Shown here in pieces: positions 4,929 to 6,731 of a DNA stretch of 6,731 bases (its first letter is position 1; every line of letters begins with the position of its first letter). Source of the stretch: Pseudomonadota bacterium (GTDB lineage: Bacteria; Pseudomonadota; Gammaproteobacteria; Acidithiobacillales; Acidithiobacillaceae). The notes beneath the pieces are model-generated. The model was not told where the DNA came from and did no database searches. It worked only from the letters and a program-made list of their open reading frames with translations. The stretch is taken from positions 1-6,731 of the forward strand of contig JAKAFG010000110.1 in NCBI GenBank assembly GCA_021818125.1, read 5' to 3'. A program made the translations under genes and the position numbers.

Positions 4929-6731
4929 ATGGCCTGGATCCGCTTACCCCGTTTTCGTCGTGCCGTAAACGTTTTTAATCCCAAACTCTTCGAGAACCTT
5001 TCGCTCGCGGCTTTTCTGGCCTGGGTCGGTCTGGGGTCCGATGCACTGTCTTCCTCCGCCTATGGTCCTCCGGAAATCTACTATGCCCTGAAGGGACATG
5101 AATATCTGGCCGTTTTTCTGGCCATCGGCATCCCGCTCTCGGTGTTTATCATCTCGGCTGGTTACAAACAGGTCATTGCTCTCTTCCCCGACGGCGGCGG
5201 CGGTTATCACACCGCGTCTACCCTGTTAGGGCCGAAAGCGGGCCTGGTGAGCGGCGCCGCTTTGATTGTCGATTACATTTTAACGGCAGCGATCTCGGTG
5301 GCATCGGGTACCGAGGCGCTGCTGAGTACCATGCCTTCCTCCTGGTACAATGAGCGCATTTTCTTGGATGCCGCCGTGTTGCTGTTCCTGATCTTTATCA
5401 ATTTGCGCGGTATGAAAGAATCCATCAAGATTTTGTTGCCGATCTTTATGGCTTTCGTCTTCACCCATATCATTCTTCTCGGCTGGGGACTGCTGAGTCA
5501 CTTGGGAGACGTACCGACCATCGCCCATAACACAGTGGCCGCCGTTCAGCGTGACAGTATGCAGTACGGCTGGATCTTTATTGCGGCGCTGATATTGCGG
5601 GCGTTTAGCCTGGGTGGTGGTACCTATACGGGTTTGGAAGCGGTAGCCAATGGCGTGCACATCATGCGCGAACCGCGTGTGCAGACAGGGCAGCGGACGA
5701 TGACCCTGCTGGCGACGTCCCTGTCTCTGGTCGCGGGCAGTCTGATTTTTTTGTATCTGATGTACCATGTGCATGGCCAACAAGGGCAAACCCTGAATGC
5801 CGTGCTCTATGGCGCGATTACGCAGGGGTGGACGGTGGGGGGCATCCCCTTCGGTTCGACGGCGACACTGCTTACCCTGATTACCGAGGGCCTGCTCCTC
5901 TTCATTGCTGCCAACACGGGTATTATTACGGCACCTATCGTCATGGCGAATATGGCCGTCGATCGTTGGTTGCCAGAGCGTTTTTCTTACCTGTCGGATC
6001 ATTTTGTGTCGCGTAACGGCGTGTTGCTCATTGGTTTTGCGGCTATTGCCATCCTTCTCGCGACGGGCGGACATGTCAGCATTCTGGTGGTGCTGTACAG
6101 CATCAATGTATTTATCACCTTTACCCTGACCATGGCGGGACTGAGTCGGCACTGGTTTGCCCAGCGATATCAGGAACCACTCTGGCGGGGTCGGCTTGCT
6201 GTCAGTGCCCTGGGTTTTATCGTCACGGCCTCTATTCTCGCCATCACCATTTTCGAGAAGTTCGATGCCGGCGGCTGGTTCACCCTGCTGGTCACCGCGA
6301 TTGTGGTGGGTCTCGGATATTTGATCTATCGCCATTACAAAAGTATCAGTAAAATCACTGCTGAGTTGGACGAGACCATGCTGGATGTGGTGCCTGAGCA
6401 TCTGGAGTCCGGCCCCAACCTGCCCCTGGATCCGCGCGGTGCCACGGCGGTATTTTTTGTCAGCCGTTTTGACGGCCTGGGGCTGCATACCTTGCTGACG
6501 GCGCACCGTATGGTCAGTGGCTTCGTCAAGAACTATGTGTTCCTGCTGGCGGGTATTGTGGGTCAGGGTGAGTTTAAGGGTATCAAGGCCCTGGAAGACC
6601 TGAAGGTGTATGTGGAGACCGAGGCCAACCAGTATATGGCCTTTTGCCGCAACGAAGGGATGGCGGCAACCTGGTTCGCCACCTACTCCACCGACCGTAT
6701 CCTGGCGATGGAGGAATTGGCTAATGTCGCT
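4929..6731 (+). CDS. APC-superfamily transporter, KimA-like (possible K+ importer; usually annotated amino acid permease); 3' end outside window
   Basis: The frame runs 601 codons without a stop to the window edge. About 12 membrane segments can be drawn, roughly at residues 24-46, 57-79, 104-128, 143-158, 165-188, 214-238, 258-282, 311-338, 360-378, 384-405, 420-440 and 449-469. A cytoplasmic C-terminal domain follows from about 471 and is unfinished at 601. The first segment carries GSDALSSSAYG (Asp38, Tyr45). It is followed by the FPDGGGGY loop (86-93), VDYILT (Asp115, Tyr116, Thr119), NLRG, and an AFSLGGGTYTGLEA block. From memory these blocks align closely with B. subtilis KimA (YdaO), a proton-coupled potassium importer, where the matching Asp, Tyr and Thr residues line the ion site. 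Many such proteobacterial proteins are simply called amino acid permeases. The start is fixed by the AGGAGGT site, and the ATG directly abuts the preceding stop. Substrate is not proven. Confidence 0.85.
   Translation, partial: MAWIRLPRFRRAVNVFNPKLFENLSLAAFLAWVGLGSDALSSSAYGPPEIYYALKGHEYLAVFLAIGIPLSVFIISAGYKQVIALFPDGGGGYHTASTLLGPKAGLVSGAALIVDYILTAAISVASGTEALLSTMPSSWYNERIFLDAAVLLFLIFINLRGMKESIKILLPIFMAFVFTHIILLGWGLLSHLGDVPTIAHNTVAAVQRDSMQYGWIFIAALILRAFSLGGGTYTGLEAVANGVHIMREPRVQTGQRTMTLLATSLSLVAGSLIFLYLMYHVHGQQGQTLNAVLYGAITQGWTVGGIPFGSTATLLTLITEGLLLFIAANTGIITAPIVMANMAVDRWLPERFSYLSDHFVSRNGVLLIGFAAIAILLATGGHVSILVVLYSINVFITFTLTMAGLSRHWFAQRYQEPLWRGRLAVSALGFIVTASILAITIFEKFDAGGWFTLLVTAIVVGLGYLIYRHYKSISKITAELDETMLDVVPEHLESGPNLPLDPRGATAVFFVSRFDGLGLHTLLTAHRMVSGFVKNYVFLLAGIVGQGEFKGIKALEDLKVYVETEANQYMAFCRNEGMAATWFATYSTDRILAMEELANVA

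Larger units (their letters stand above)
1..6731 (+). other. Probable single transcription unit of six co-directional genes
   Basis: All six genes read on the + strand with junctions of 4, 8, -26, 1 and 0 bp. No hairpin followed by a T run was noticed at any junction, and no gap is large enough for a dedicated promoter. The promoter is presumably upstream of base 1 and the end downstream of 6731. Internal promoters inside coding regions cannot be excluded by eye. Confidence 0.65.

Noticed and set aside
5280..6506. Long open frame on the - strand (408 codons) opposite the transporter gene
   Set aside because: The translated product is a Gln/His/Arg-rich low-complexity protein typical of the complement of a membrane-protein gene. 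The + strand frame has clear transporter motifs.

Overview
The window is a GC-rich bacterial chromosome segment in which everything reads on the + strand. It holds six genes: one cut by the left edge, four complete, and one cut by the right edge. Gene content and protein style (a YdbH-type AsmA-like protein, a DUF1318 lipoprotein, a PolB-exonuclease-like protein, RlmD, a YkuD protein and an APC permease) indicate a Gram-negative proteobacterium. My best guess is the Acidithiobacillus/gammaproteobacterial area. That assignment is from memory and is not proven by anything in the window.

Layout, left to right. (1) 1-1605: C-terminal 534 residues of a YdbH-family AsmA-like protein, predicted to span the periplasm and carry phospholipid to the outer membrane. 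(2) 1610-2293: a 227-residue DUF1318/YdbL-family lipoprotein, the usual genetic partner of YdbH. Its layout resembles a YnbE-like lipoprotein joined to a YdbL-like domain. (3) 2302-3111: a predicted 3'-5' exonuclease of the DEDDy type (PolB exonuclease-like, PF10108). (4) 3086-4408: RlmD, the Fe-S, TRAM-containing 23S rRNA m5U methyltransferase. (5) 4410-4928: a YkuD-fold protein with no signal peptide, resembling cytosolic L,D-carboxypeptidases of the ElsL type rather than periplasmic L,D-transpeptidases. (6) 4929-6731: an APC-superfamily transporter with about 12 membrane segments and a C-terminal soluble domain, open at the right edge. It has the conserved residues of the KimA potassium importer.

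The genes are packed wall to wall. Successive junctions are 4 bp, 8 bp, a 26-bp overlap, 1 bp and 0 bp. There is no room for an internal terminator, and no separate intergenic promoter is visible, so the set looks like one transcription unit whose promoter lies left of the window. Three parts touch the envelope or osmotic balance: outer-membrane lipid delivery (genes 1 and 2), peptidoglycan recycling (gene 5) and possibly potassium uptake (gene 6). Genes 3 and 4 are nucleic-acid enzymes. No RNA genes, insertion sequences, CRISPR arrays, attachment sites or pseudogenes were seen, and no stretch over 300 bases lacks a gene.
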